Of a stretch of 64,000 bases of DNA, positions 47,170 to 59,217 are shown in pieces. The notes under the pieces were generated by a model. That model saw only the letters and a program-made list of their open reading frames with translations. It ran no database searches and was not told the DNA's origin. The stretch's first letter is position 1. Every line of letters begins with the position of its first letter. Source of the stretch: Cephalotus follicularis (lineage: Eukaryota; Streptophyta; Magnoliopsida; Oxalidales; Cephalotaceae). Position numbers and translations under genes: made by a program. Location of the stretch: the NCBI GenBank assembly GCA_001972305.1, contig BDDD01005081.1, positions 1 through 64,000 on the forward strand. Reading direction: 5' to 3'.

Positions 47170-50078
47170 TGACACGCCCTGTTCCCGACTACCCCCACCG
47201 GAGGACGGTCATGCCATGTGGAAGGATACTCCCTAACCTCAAACACCAACCTACAGAAGCCTAACTCTCAAGGCCTATAGAGCAGACGTGAAAACGTGCT
47301 GCAGAGGAGAACGCTACTCTCCAAACGACCACGTACTCTAAGTCATTAAACAACCAACGCCCGAGCACAGAAACGACAGCGTATCACTAACCTTAAGCCT
47401 GGGATTAACTCAAATGCCCAGGGAAAAACGCCTTTCAGAGGACAACCATCCTAGGTCCTCTAACGTTCAACTTACACTGAGACGATAGCATCTCACCACG
47501 CCCGAGCACACAAAAGATCCACCAGGGTTCACACTTCAAAACACCTCAAGGAACCTTACAGATTAGAGGTCGAGGGGTCGGGCAAAACTAAGGAAAATCT
47601 TAACTCTTACTTAACGTCTGCGAGCTACGTCCGAGGACAACACCTGGGGACGCCACCATACTTCAACTCTAAGGTCAACCTAACCCGAGCTGGAAAGTCA
47701 ACCTAGGGTCTGCCTAATCTATGAGCCTCACCATCCCTTCCCCAGCATTTCAGCAGAGGTGCCGCTAGCTCCTAAGGCCCCAGAGAGGATCTCCTATGGT
47801 TCCACCTAGGCCAGGGCCAAGGAGACATGTTCCTCTGTCGAGAGTCAGACGACTTCAAAACATGCTCCTCATCTCTGCATCCTAAACACTAGCGAAAAAC
47901 AACAAGATTCACAGGGTAAGATCTCATAACATAAAAAGTATATAAAACAACAAGTGAAATGTACACGATCCTCTGACCAAAAGCCGAGGACACACAACAT
48001 CCAAGATTCATATACAAGCTTACAAGGAAAGAGGTTACAGATCTTAACATCATAAAATCTATACACAAACCCCCAAGAATGCCCCAAAATGCATGAAGCT
48101 TACGCATGGCCGAGGAGTCATCCTAAGGTGCTGCGTCAGACGCCTACCTCAGTTAACACGCTTTCTCTTAGTGGATCTCAAGAACTCTGTAACCCTGCTT
48201 CCTCTACACACAAAACTGAGAGGGAATTAGTCTAACTGACTAGTGAGTAAGATTGAGAAACTTCCCAAGCAATCCACCACCACTGGGTGCTAAGAATAAG
48301 ATAAACGTGCCCTACCCCAACTGGGCCAAGGACACCCCATATCCACTACTCAACAAAACAAGGCAGAGGTGAACATGTACAAGAATATCAACGATAAACG
48401 AAAGTCGGAGGAGACGTCAGAGCTACCAAACTCAATGACTAACCTCAAGGAAAGATATTATCAACAAGTTATAACAAATATGCCAAGGATCCGAGGATCA
48501 ACAAACGATCAAACTCCAAGGATCCACAATATCAAGAGGACTACTGGTACTGCATCAATCACAAGCATAATTCCGCACACACACATGCACACATATACTC
48601 ACACATTTCCATAGTCGGAACCACCTTGGCAACACAAATAACAGCTCCGCTGAACTCCATCAACGCGGTCATGGGCTACAAGACTGTACACATCCCTCAC
48701 ATAAGCATATAGATACCCACTTGCAGAGCACCGTATGAACATTGATGGAAGGGCTACGTGAGCACATCTTCCTCAGCAATCACACGTAGGCGTACCTCAC
48801 TACATGAACATCGATCGAAGGGCAACACAAGCACTCTCTCATCGGCAATCACGAGTTCAGTACTGCACCATATGAACATCAATCGAGGAGCTACCTCATC
48901 GGCAATTATATAGCGCTAATATCGTCCAAGGGGCCCGTGAATCACCGCTCAGCTCTACCCTTGATGAGATGACAGAGGAGAACTTTGGCTTAGAAGTAAG
49001 TGTATCACCACTTAGACCATCTCAGCTGGCAATCTCATGTTCGAGGACTCCATCATGACTTGACTAAGAAAGTAGCGGATCATCGGCTGCCCTTACACAT
49101 CATTCCATCATAGACCAACGAAATGAGCAGATCCAGGTATGGAACCCATGCACAGTCACACCCAACAGTTCATTATAGACATTGGCACGGCTGAATGGAA
49201 TTCGGATCGAACGCCCACTCCTCTGCCAGCCATAACAAGCCTCATACATATCCAAGTACCAGTAACCAGTATCCAAGGAAAACAACACATGGTATCAAGA
49301 ACACATGAAATACATGATCAAGAAAAGGGAAAACAACAAATTCTACCCAACATCGAGTCCTTTGCTCGGAATAATGTATTTCACATGCAACAATAATAAG
49401 ACCATAGAAGAAGAAATCCCGGTTAGACGATATCAAATAAATAGGCATACTAAGCAATAACTCTCAGTATCAATTGATAGAAAGGGAGCATCCCACTCAC
49501 TAGTATCTGTAGCTTCCCCAGACTAGCTTCCTTGTTGTGTGGACTCCGCACCTGGATCCTCCTCTGCAAGATCAAGACACAACAACTCTTAGCTACCATC
49601 ATCAAACATTCCGAGGTCATGCATGATCCACACACATGCATAAGAACCATAACGAAGCTCTTCCTCGGCCTCACAGGTCGTTACTGCACCATCAAAGTGA
49701 CACATCACAACGTACTGAGGAGAACACTCACCTGCTAGACGCGTAAACGGGTAAGGAAGTTCCAACCTCAGGTGATGAACAAAGCTTCAAGGAGAACGGT
49801 GAAGAAGAAAAGAAGAAACTAACTTTCTCAAAGCTCCTTCCAACGTGAGATGATAGAAGTGACTGATTGCCCAATCTGGAAACTGCCCAAGCTTCTTTAG
49901 CAAGCCTCACACACTTCCCAAGACACAATTCAAAAACTATCTCTTTCTCTCATACCACATAACACACACATTGGGCCTTACCCAAGTAAAGCCCAATCCA
50001 AACCAACATCCAAAGAAAGGAAAAATTTTCCCCAATACCCAAACATCAATTTACCCAAAATTAATGCGGGTCATTATA
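47170..50078 (-). mobile_element. Solo LTR H2
   Basis: A 2909-bp relative of H1 (26745-29672) in the same minus orientation. It ends GGGCGTGTCA (47170) and starts TATAATGACCC (50078), close to the family's TGTAACGAC. The flanks GTGCA (47165-47169) and GTACA (50079-50083) match at four of five bases and fit an aged target-site duplication. No internal region. Confidence 0.8.
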
Positions 50079-50458
50079 GTACACGTGTCATGGTTTCATG
50101 CATGTGAAAATGTCAAGGTTAATTCATGAGCCCCTTGTTTATGCCCCTTGTTTATGCGTATATCATGATGTTATGCATATGAGAATTTCATGATGTAATG
50201 ATGTAGTCTATATGCATTATGAATTAACTGTGAGAATCCCATGATCAGACTCGACGCCATGACAGCTTCACCAGGATGTGACAGGACCCCAAATATCTTC
50301 GAGCATATGTATCAACTTCACAAGATTGTTCGTAACTTTTACACAGTTTGGAACGGAGATATATATCAACTCGTAATTCAGCAATCATATCGACCCTTAC
50401 TTTTTCTTCATATGTTGTTTTTCTTCTTTTTTTTTCAAGGTTGATTTATTATTTTAAC
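50079..50458. other. Unrecognised spacer
   Basis: 380 bp with repeated short ATG/CAT-rich words (CATGATG, TTATGCATATGA) and a T-rich run at 50400-50440. I see no gene or element here. Confidence 0.4.
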
Positions 50459-51779
50459 TGTTGACAATTATGTCTCAATCCAAATTTTGATGATAACATA
50501 TTTGTATTTAACGAAGTTTCTTTTTGAGCAAGTAAAGATAAAACGTTGCAAAAACAAAATAAGGAATTGCAGAAATAGGGCTAAGCGATGACGGTCTTGA
50601 TGAAACCGTCAACGCTTAAGGGAACCTTTGTACCCTATGTGCAAAGCGTCAACAGTTGAAGAGCTTTAAGAAAAGGAGAAATTGCTTAAAGCATCGACGG
50701 TCATATTGAAACATCAGTGCTTTAGTCCAAAGCGTCAGCGCTTAAGGGCAATGTATCAGCGGTCTATCACAAAAACTTTTAAGGCCCTTTGAGTGACACA
50801 AAGCAGCGACGCTCTGAAGAATCCATCAGCGCTTTGTGCCAAACCGTCGATAACAATTTGAAACCTTTAGCGCTTTGATTAGACAATTTCAAATTTAAAT
50901 GTACAACGGTCACATAAGCGGCGATGCTTAAGGCAACACCGTCGATGCTTTGCGCACTAGAAACAATCACGGATTACATTTTTAAGAGTCGTCTTTAACA
51001 CGACAAGTCCGAAGATATCCCCAACGGCTACAAACTAAAACAAACAATAAATAGAAGCAAAGAACAAGATCAAACAAAAACAAGAACATCAAGAGCAATC
51101 TACAAATTTAAAATCTACATCAAAGCTTGCTTCAAGTACATTATTGTCAAATTGTAATCATACTTGAGTATTATAATTTGAGAGTTTACTTAGCAAAATC
51201 CAACCTTTGAGAGGTTATCTTTAAACACAAAATCATCCTTGTAATCTTTGATTGTAATAGGGGAGTGAACCCAAAAGATTGTAAGTGATTGAGGTCAATC
51301 ACAAATAAGTGTAAAGGTGCACCGAATAGCCCCTGCAAATTTATTTGGAGACTAGTGTAATCTCAAGGAGGTCCTAGGGAAAAGTGGACGTAGGCACGAG
51401 ATTAGCCGAACCACTATAAAATTTGTGTTTGCATTCTCTAACTCTCTCATTTTACTTATATTGTTTATTTGCTCTTGTTTGATTATCTAGTTTATTTTCA
51501 AAGTCTAATTTGATTTTTCAGAAAAGTTCATTAGATTTTTTTAATAATACAATTCCCCCCGCCCCCTCCCCTTGTAGCATTTTCAATTGGTATCAGAGCG
51601 GTAGGCTTATAATTCTTAATTACTAGATCCTTAAAAATCTAAAATGACAATGAACATGAACACCGGAGAAAGCCAAAATATCTCTAAGCCTCCATTATTC
51701 GATGGAAATAACTATAGCCATTGGAAGGCAAAAATGACCATTTTCATCCAATCTTTAAACTATAACTTGAGGGACCTCA

Positions 51780-52688
51780 TTGTTGATGGTCCTCATTGTT
51801 GATGGTCCAAACTTGCCCACCTCTAGAAATGAAAATGGTGAACAAATTCCTAAACCTAGAAGTAGCTATAATGATGAAGATAGGAGAAGAGTACAAATGA
51901 ATGCCAAAGCCAAACCTATCATAATGTGTGCTATAAATTCTAGTGAGTTTAATAGAGTTTCATCTTACGTTTCTGCCAAAAAAATGTGGGATAGACTTGA
52001 GGTTACCTACGAAGGTACAAACCAAGTCAAAGAAGCTAAAATAAGTATGCTAGATCACGATTATGAAATGTTTACAATTAATGAGAATGATGATATTAAA
52101 TCTATGTTTACTAGATTTACCAATATTATAAATGCTTTGCAAGCTTTATATAAAACTTATTCTAACTGTAAAATGGTAAGAAAATTTCTTAGGTGTTTGA
52201 CAAGAACGTGGATGCCCATGGTTACCGCAATCGAAGAAGCAAAGAATCTCAATATCCTTCCCTTGGAGGATCTTCTAGGGTCACTAATGACCCATGAGCT
52301 ATCAATGCAAAAGAAAGGCAATGATGAAGAAAATGAGAAAAACAAGAAAAAGGTGGTTGCTTTGAAATCATCCACAATTGAAGACTCCGATGATGATGAT
52401 GATGTTGATGATGAACTTGCCTTTATCACAAGGAAGTTCAAAAAGTTCCTAGCAAGCACAAAGAAGTTTGGTGGAAAACCAAACAAGAAGATCTATCAAA
52501 AGGGAGAGTCAAGCAAACTAGAAGAAATCATTTGCTTTGAATACAACAAACCAGGTCATTACAAAAGCGATTTCCCTCGACTCAAAAAGAAGGAACTCTT
52601 GAAGAAGAAGAAGAAAGTAATGAATTCTACATGGGATGATAGCGATGAGTCGAGCTCGGATGAAGACTCACGTGAAGAAGTAGCTTAA
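51780..52688 (+). pseudogene. Element C2 gag fossil
   Basis: A 302-residue open frame typical of Copia Gag (UBN2 type): AYVSAKKMWDRLEVTYEG-like segment, KEAKISMLDHDYEMFTINEND, IKSMFTRFTNIINAL, VRKFLRCLTRTWMPMVTAIEEAKNL, LEDLLGSLMTHE. Then comes a Lys/Asp/Glu-rich linker. An N-terminal Gag hallmark (PPLFDGNNYSHWKAKM) is encoded just upstream at about 51688-51735. Gag would assemble the particle. It is part of an incomplete element and is treated as a fossil. Confidence 0.75.
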
Positions 52689-52850
52689 TTGGCTTTGATG
52701 TCTTTGGAGGAAGAAGAAGAGGAATAAAATGATAAGGTTAGTTATGATGAACTTGTTATTATTGTTGAAAAATATAGTTCGATTATAGCTTCCCTAAAGA
52801 AAAAGGTCAAAACCTTAACAAATGGAAATGATGAACTAAAATCAATTAAC

Positions 52851-53512
52851 TTGACTAAGGAAGATAACTCAAAGGAAGATGAAATAGATATTTTAGAAAA
52901 TGAAGTAGTCTATTTAGAAAAAGAAAATAAAAATCTTAAGGTTGAGATAGATGCTCTAAAGAAAACTTTTTCAAAGTTTTCTAATAATAGTGAAAAACTA
53001 GAAAATCTTTTAGGAATGCAAAGATGTGTTTTCGAAAAGGCCGGATTAGGATATGAAGAAATGAATAATGTCAAGATTTATCAACATTTCTTTGAAAAAA
53101 ATAAGAAAAGATAGAAAAGGATAAAGTTGAAAAAGTTCCTATTAATAAGAAAAATGTAAATATGTCTTGTAACTATTGTGGCAAATATGGACATGTGTTA
53201 TCTTCATGTTTTCATAAGAGAAATGTTGTGTACAATAAAAATGTAAATACTTCTTGTAACCATTGTGGCAAATACGGACATGCATCATCATCTTGTTTTC
53301 ATAAGAGAAATATCATGCATAAAAGGAATGTAAATGTCACTTGTAATAATTGTAGTAAACAAGGTCAATTTTCCTCTTCATGCTTTTACAAGAGAAATAT
53401 ATTGCATGATTCAAATTTTTTTAGAATTAAGAAAAGTTGGGTTCCTAAAGGAACCATTGTAACTAACCTCAAAGGACCCAAAATTTGTTGGGTACCTCAA
53501 ACAAAATTTTGA
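52851..53512 (+). pseudogene. Element C2 gag C-terminal part with three zinc knuckles
   Basis: A predicted coiled-coil, Glu/Lys-rich stretch (52851-53110) is followed by three CX2CX4HX4C-like motifs: CNYCGKYGHVLSSC, CNHCGKYGHASSSC and CNNCSKQGQFSSSC. Each is followed by FHKRN- or FYKRN-like spacers, so the knuckle unit itself is a tandem duplication. The end reads KKSWVPKGTIVTNLKGPK, then WVPQTKF, a Sirevirus Gag-Pol hallmark. Nucleic-acid binding is the expected role. Confidence 0.75.
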
Positions 53513-53547
53513 ATTTATTTTTTCTAGATATGCTTGAAGGTGCTATT

Positions 53548-56062
53548 TGTAACGCCCGGAAATTCAATTTCATGTATTATTGTAATCCTCGATGTAACTT
53601 TTTACTTTGAATTAAAAAAAGGAAAATTTCCTGGTTGATGTCTTGAATTCAAGTTAACTTAGAGCATTTGCAAGTGTGATTCTAAGTATAATTGTGGGGA
53701 TTTTTGGCCTGGACAGCCGACTGGTGCAATATACCAGCCGACTATTGGACTAAAGGGGGAGGCAGTCGACTGGCGTGAGGAACCAGTCGACTGGCCAACT
53801 ATCATGACACTTGGCAACAGACTGCCAGGCGAACAGCCGACTGCCAAGGAAAGGCAGCTGACTGGATCGTGTCCTATTTTATCTGCATGTGACGAGATCA
53901 CATGCAGCCATTGATAAGACAACTTTCAGGCGCCATCTGATGATAGATGAGACGTGTTGAGCATGCACCACCACGCCAGGACCTGCAAAGACAGAGAGGA
54001 AGAGAATAGGGGACATGTGGGTGAGCATGCATGTCATAGTGAGAGAGGAAAGCTCTTAATGCCATGCAAACGAATTATGAGGACAGAACTGCATAAATGT
54101 TCTTTTCCTTCATCTCTCTCACCCTACAATCTGATAAGAGAGAACCAGAGAGATTGAGAGCCAAGACAATGAGAATTTGAGTGAGAAATAGTGAGGAAGT
54201 GAAAGGTTCACCATTGTTGAAACTTGGAGCTTGGAATTGGAGCTAGTGGACTATCCTTGGAGCTACTGGGAGGCTCAAAGACACTGGGAAGGAGACACAA
54301 AGAGGTGGACTTTCGATTTCTATCTTGAAATCAAAGGTAGGGGTAGTGGTATAGAATTTATGCATGCATTTTGAGTTTAAGGACGATGATATTATAGATG
54401 AATGGTACGGTTGTTTTGGCTGTGGATTACAGTATTGTTGTTGTGGTTATTGTTGATAGATAACCTAGCATGCTTACTGAACTTTGAATGGAGAATTGGA
54501 ATGGTTTTCATGCAATGCCATATTTGGATGTCATTTGCATTATGATAAAAAACAGTGTATAAGGCATGAGTTGAGTTATGTTTAGACCAGGATATGATTA
54601 CTGGTCATGTTCTGTGGTTTGACTACGTGTGAACATGTTTCAATTGCTTGTTGAATGGATTTAGAAATGGATTTCTGGTATTGTCCAGCCCAGAGCAGCC
54701 GACTGTTCAAATAAAACAGTCGACTACTCAAACATCCAGTCGACTGGCATGTAATAGCAGTCGACTACTCATGCGATGTTACCCAGAATAGTCGAATGCC
54801 GAAGGAAGGCAATCGACTGCCTAATGCTCGTGATGAACAAGTGGACTGCTTGGGAAGAGCAGTCGACTAACTCAAGGATCCAGCTGACTGTTATGGAAAA
54901 ACAGTCGACTGTTAGAGCAGAAATGGGACTTTTAAAGAAGGAGATAGGCCTAGGTTAATTACCAACAACCCTAGGTGCATTCTGAGCATATGTTTGCATT
55001 ATTACTGTGAATTACATTATGGTTGATTTCTAAAAAGTGTTAACCATTTTGAAAATCTTGCATGATAATTATAATCATTATTGTACGAAAATGTATATTT
55101 GTCAAACATATGATTTTATATATTTTCGAAATGGTTGGGGAAGTATCCCCAAATACGGAGAAATGTTTTAAAGGATTGACTACTCAATTCAAATGTATTG
55201 TTTTAAGTTTATAACTTATTTCAACTTGTGAACGGAGTAATATATTTTAAACAAATATATTTGATAAAGTAATTACACTTTATTGCTTGAATTGTGTTGT
55301 GCTAGTAACTTGCTGTTGGGTTAGCCACCGTGCTAAACAACATACGGAGGACTTGCTCCAAACCGTTCGCAAACGGGATGGGGTAAGAGTGCATGACGTT
55401 GGGGCCAGGAGGTGGCGACGGTTATGACAACTTGTTTGTCTGGTTCCTTTTGGGACATACTTATTGCTTGTGTTTATACAACTTACGGAGTTATTCTTGT
55501 ACGGTGAACATGCATATATTTTTATATGTATATACGGAGAAATATTTATTGTGAAAATTTCATATCATGCTGCATCACTATGCATTCACTCATGATACGC
55601 ATTACCTTGACCTTAAACTGTATTCATAAACTTATCTACTTAGCCGAGTGAGGACAAAGGCTAACCCCTACTGTAACAGATTGATGGAGTGGTTTGTGAG
55701 ATGGAGCATGCTTGGAGACTTAAAGAGAAGACTGTGTAGTTTCCCTTATTTTATGTACTGGATTTTGGAACAATGATTATGTAATTTGGATTATTGTACT
55801 TGGGTTTATTTTTGTTATCTCGTACTGTATTATTTCACGCTCCGTTTTGGGCGATCGACGATGATGGGTGTTTTGTTATAAACTTGTTGGGCATCACGTA
55901 GTATGGGATGCTTGATGCATGTTTAAATTCGGCTCATTTATGTTATTGCTTCCGCTATCTAAGGTTTTTATTTATTCGTTTTATCGCATGAGCTGGATTG
56001 TATTATGTTGATAGCCTTACCACTTTATATGTTGTCTAAATTTGGAAAACGGGGGCGTGACA
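53548..56062 (+). repeat. Element F 5' LTR
   Basis: Starts TGTAACGCCCGG and ends GGCGTGACA. CAGTCGACTGG-type motif clusters lie at 53713-53870 and 54690-54915. No gene is seen in it. Confidence 0.9.
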
Positions 56063-56065
56063 ACG

Positions 56066-56077
56066 TGGTATCAGAGC
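56066..56077 (+). other. Primer-binding site of element F (tRNA-iMet)
   Basis: TGGTATCAGAGC, complementary to the 3' end of plant initiator-Met tRNA, 3 bp after the LTR end. Confidence 0.9.
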
Positions 56078-56417
56078 TTATATTCCTTTTATAAGCTATC
56101 ACTGGGATACTATCCTTGGAAACCAAAATGATTGATACTACAATAGTGGTAATCGAGCATATTCCATGTATGCTTAAACTGAATAAGGAACTTATCCAAG
56201 CTAATATGTTCCTTGGCAATTAACGAATTGTTTCCTTGAGATGACTACTAATGACATCTTTTCCATATAGTAACAAATGGACCGAAGGAGAACACGCGGT
56301 AGGGCTACAGCTGCTGGAGCCAATGCCCCTAAGGGAATGAATATGCCGCAAGGAGTAAATGTTCCCCAAGATTATAGGGACCCGATGGCCCGGATTACAG
56401 ACTACCTCCAGCAATAG

Positions 56418-57824
56418 ATGGCCTTTAATATGGCCAATGCGGAGGAGATGAGCCAGTACTATGCGCAAGCTCGACCGCAACATAGAGCTCCCGATCACTG
56501 CCCGGGGGAGGATGGTAGTCAGTTTGGAAGGGACCTCGAAAGGTTTATGAGACAGAATCCACCTAGCTTCCGGGGAGAACTTGATGCTATGATTACTGAA
56601 AGATGGCTCCAAGACTTGGAGAATATTTTTGAAGTGATGGACTGTACCGCTACTCAGAAGCTAAAATTTGCCGTGTACCGTCTATGGGGAGAGGCCACTC
56701 ACTGGTGGGAGATGGTCAAAGCGAAGTGGGAGTCAGTTGGACTCGATGCTACATGGGAGAGATTCCAAACAGAGTTCCTTGATTCCTATGTACCCCGGAT
56801 TGAGCAAGAGCGGAGGGAGACAGAGCTTCTTGAGTTGCGGCAAGGGGAGATGACTGTGGCCGAGTACCAGGCCAGGTTCATGGAGCTAGCCAGACATTCA
56901 CCCTATCTGGTAGCTGATGACGCGAAAAAGATACGGAGATTTCTGAAAGGTTTGCGACCGAATCTTCGATCGAGGATTAGGGCTATGGAGCTGGGTACTT
57001 TTTCAGAGGTTGCTCAAAAGGCGAGGCTGCTGGAGAGCATATCCAGTGAGGATCGAGCAGAGAGGGCCCGAGCACAGCAGAATAAAGAGAGCCCGACGAG
57101 ACCAGCGTCTTCAAAATTGCAGGGCAGTGGTTCTCCGACTAAATCATCGAAGAACAAATCCGGACAGGCTGCCACACAGGGTACTCCTGGTCAGGGGAGT
57201 AATGCGGGGACTGGAGCTTGTTATCACTGTGGTCGTAAGGGCCACTTACAGAAGGATTGCTGGAGGATGAATGGACTCTGTTTGAGGTGCGGGGAAGCTG
57301 GCCATTCCGTGAGAGATTGCCCGAGGAGTCAGGCTACAGCACCTACCGGACCAGCTAGCAGCAGTGGTGCCGCAGCAGGGCCTTCACAGCGAAGGGACAC
57401 CGGCAAGGGCGTTGCGAAAGGTAGAGTTTTTACCCTTTCACAGACAGAGGTTCTGGAGTCTACCTCGGTTGTTGGAGGTACACTGTATATTTATGGTTTT
57501 GCGGCTAGAGTATTGATGGACCCCGGAGCATCACACTCTTTCATATCATCATATTTTGCGTCATGTTTAGATGTAACACCCAACAGCATGCCATATACCT
57601 TGGATGTGAGCACACCTGCCAGAGTTTCCATGTATGCAGATACTGTATATAGGGGTTGTGAGATGTCTTTGGCAGGCATTTCCTTGTATGTGGATTTGAT
57701 AGCGTTGCCTATCCGCGACTTCGATATTATTTTGGGGATGGATTGGCTATCAGCACATCATGCTTACATGGACTGCTACAGCAAGACGGTTGATTTTCGT
57801 CTGCCCGATGGTACTACCTTCTAG
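56418..57824 (+). CDS. Element F Gag-protease open frame (468 aa)
   Basis: The longest open frame in the window. The Gag core spans about residues 45-205 (FRGELDAM, WLQDLENIFEVM, GEATHWWEMVKAKW, WERFQTEFLDSYVP, ELLELRQGEMTVAEYQARF). A basic, Ser/Gly-rich linker leads to two CCHC zinc knuckles, CYHCGRKGHLQKDC (from residue 268) and CLRCGEAGHSVRDC (from residue 288). The retropepsin-like protease follows, with DPGASHSF (Asp at residue 368) and the C-terminal hallmark DFDIILGMDWLSAHHAYMDC. Gag forms the particle and binds RNA, and the protease cuts the polyprotein. The start is the first ATG of the open frame. It is a retroelement gene, not a host gene. Confidence 0.85.
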   Translation: MAFNMANAEEMSQYYAQARPQHRAPDHCPGEDGSQFGRDLERFMRQNPPSFRGELDAMITERWLQDLENIFEVMDCTATQKLKFAVYRLWGEATHWWEMVKAKWESVGLDATWERFQTEFLDSYVPRIEQERRETELLELRQGEMTVAEYQARFMELARHSPYLVADDAKKIRRFLKGLRPNLRSRIRAMELGTFSEVAQKARLLESISSEDRAERARAQQNKESPTRPASSKLQGSGSPTKSSKNKSGQAATQGTPGQGSNAGTGACYHCGRKGHLQKDCWRMNGLCLRCGEAGHSVRDCPRSQATAPTGPASSSGAAAGPSQRRDTGKGVAKGRVFTLSQTEVLESTSVVGGTLYIYGFAARVLMDPGASHSFISSYFASCLDVTPNSMPYTLDVSTPARVSMYADTVYRGCEMSLAGISLYVDLIALPIRDFDIILGMDWLSAHHAYMDCYSKTVDFRLPDGTTF

Positions 57825-58001
57825 TTTAAGGGAGACAAGGGGTTTTCTACACCAATTGTATCGTTCATCCGTGCATCGAAGTATCTCGAGAAAGGATGTG
57901 AAGGGTATCTTGCTTATGTGATTGACCGGAGGAAGGAGAAGGGCTTGAGCCTGGAGGAGATCCCAGTGGTATGTGACTTCTCAGATGTATTTTAGGATGA
58001 C

Positions 58002-58729
58002 TTGGGATCTTTGCCACCGAGAAGGAATATGGATTTCGTCGTTGATCTTATACCAGGTACAGCTCCTATTTCTAAAGCACCGTATAGAATGGCTCCTGCA
58101 GAATTGAGAGAGCTGAAATTGCAGTTACAGGACCTGATCGATAAGGGTTTCATCCAACCCAGTGTTTCACCATGGGGTGCACCTGTACTGTTTGTCAAAA
58201 AGAAGGATGGGTCGATGAGGCTCTGCATCGACTACAAAATGTTGAACAAGGCAATGATTAAGAACAAGTATCCTTTACTTCACATCGAGGATTTGTTCGA
58301 CCAGTTGCAAGGAGCGAGAGTGTTCTCGAAGCTTGATTTGAGGTCAGGTTATCACCAGTTGAGGGTGAGGGAGGGAGATATAGAGAAGACTGCTTTCTGG
58401 ACAATATACGGTCACTATGAGTTCCTTGTGATGCCTTTTGGTGTTACCAATGCACCGGCTGCGTTCATATCTTTGATGAACGACGTGTTTCGACCGTACT
58501 TCGACCAGTTTGTCGTTGTGTTTATTGACGACGTACTTGTATACTTGAGGAGTGAGGAGGAGCATGCTTGCCACCTGAGGTTGGCCTTGCAGATACTCCG
58601 AGAGCACCAGCTGTATGCCAAATTCCGTAAGTGCGAATTTTGGCTTGACCGTGTGATCTTTCTTGGTCACATTGTATCTGGAGATGGTTTGGCGGTGGAT
58701 CCGTCAAAGATAGAGGTGGTACGAGATTG
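58002..58729 (+). pseudogene. Element F reverse transcriptase part
   Basis: Gypsy reverse transcriptase: [89 protein letters not shown], the catalytic [11 protein letters not shown], and [20 protein letters not shown]. The C-terminal end is interrupted by the C3 insertion at 58730. Confidence 0.85.
58712..58729. repeat. 18-bp direct repeat at C3 insertion (left)
   Basis: AGAGGTGGTACGAGATTG, identical to 60774-60791. It is followed by the single N at 58730. It is longer than the 5 bp expected for a Copia target-site duplication. Confidence 0.9.
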
Positions 58730-58730
58730 N
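58730..58730. other. Single ambiguous base (N)
   Basis: The only N in the window, exactly at the left junction of the C3 insertion. It may mark an assembly join. Confidence 0.95.
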
Positions 58731-59079
58731 TTTTGCACAATTGAAGGTAGTCGGCTGGACCCCTGTGGCAGTCGACTGGACCCCATGGCAGTCGACTGGT
58801 ACCCTGCTTCAGTCGGCTGGATTGGGTGTGAAATGATACAGAAGCTTCTGCCTGATTTGTACCCCATGGCAGTCGGCTGATGCCCTGCTACAGTCGACTG
58901 GAATTGCCTGGCAGTCGACTGGACCCCTGTGACAGTCGACTGGTGTGCTGTTTCTGCAGATTCTGGGTTTAGGTTGAAGATGCAGTCGATTAGCAACATT
59001 TGGAAGTCGACTCCTAGCCTTGGCATTCGACTGGATTGGTCTCCAATCGGCTGGAATTGCCTGTATCTGCATAAACAAT

Positions 59080-59217
59080 CTTGGCACAACTTTGGACAAA
59101 GAATCAAGTGAGTAAATGCATTTATAACTTAAAGAATTATGCATACAAGTAATTTACGTTTGTTAATCATCAAAATAACTCATGGTAAACATTTAATCGG
59201 GGTGGCAAAGGCCAACA
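59080..59217 (-). repeat. 138-bp identical terminal repeat of C3 (left)
   Basis: Identical by eye to 60637-60774. Confidence 0.9.

Larger units (their letters stand above)
50459..53547 (+). mobile_element. Element C2: Copia (Sirevirus-like), 5' part
   Basis: LTR of 1127 bp (50459-51585) starting TGTTGACAA with the TTTTGATGATAACA block and ending TTTTCA, then a primer-binding site (TGGTATCAGAGC, 51588-51599), then gag with zinc knuckles. Pol is absent because element F starts at 53548. The remainder may lie beyond the window on the far side of F. The LTR has many GCGTCAACGCTT-type motifs (50585-50965) and a TATA-like TATAAAA at 51415. Confidence 0.85.

Noticed and set aside
56066-56077. tRNA gene suggested by TGGTATCAGAGC words (also 2274, 14145, 33777, 51588, near 24895)
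   Set aside because: Each is only the 12-base complement of a tRNA 3' end located directly after an LTR; no cloverleaf is present.
58745-59060. CRISPR-like array of regularly repeated short motifs
   Set aside because: The repeats are about 10-bp palindromes at irregular spacing in a plant LTR, with no spacers of even length and no cas genes.
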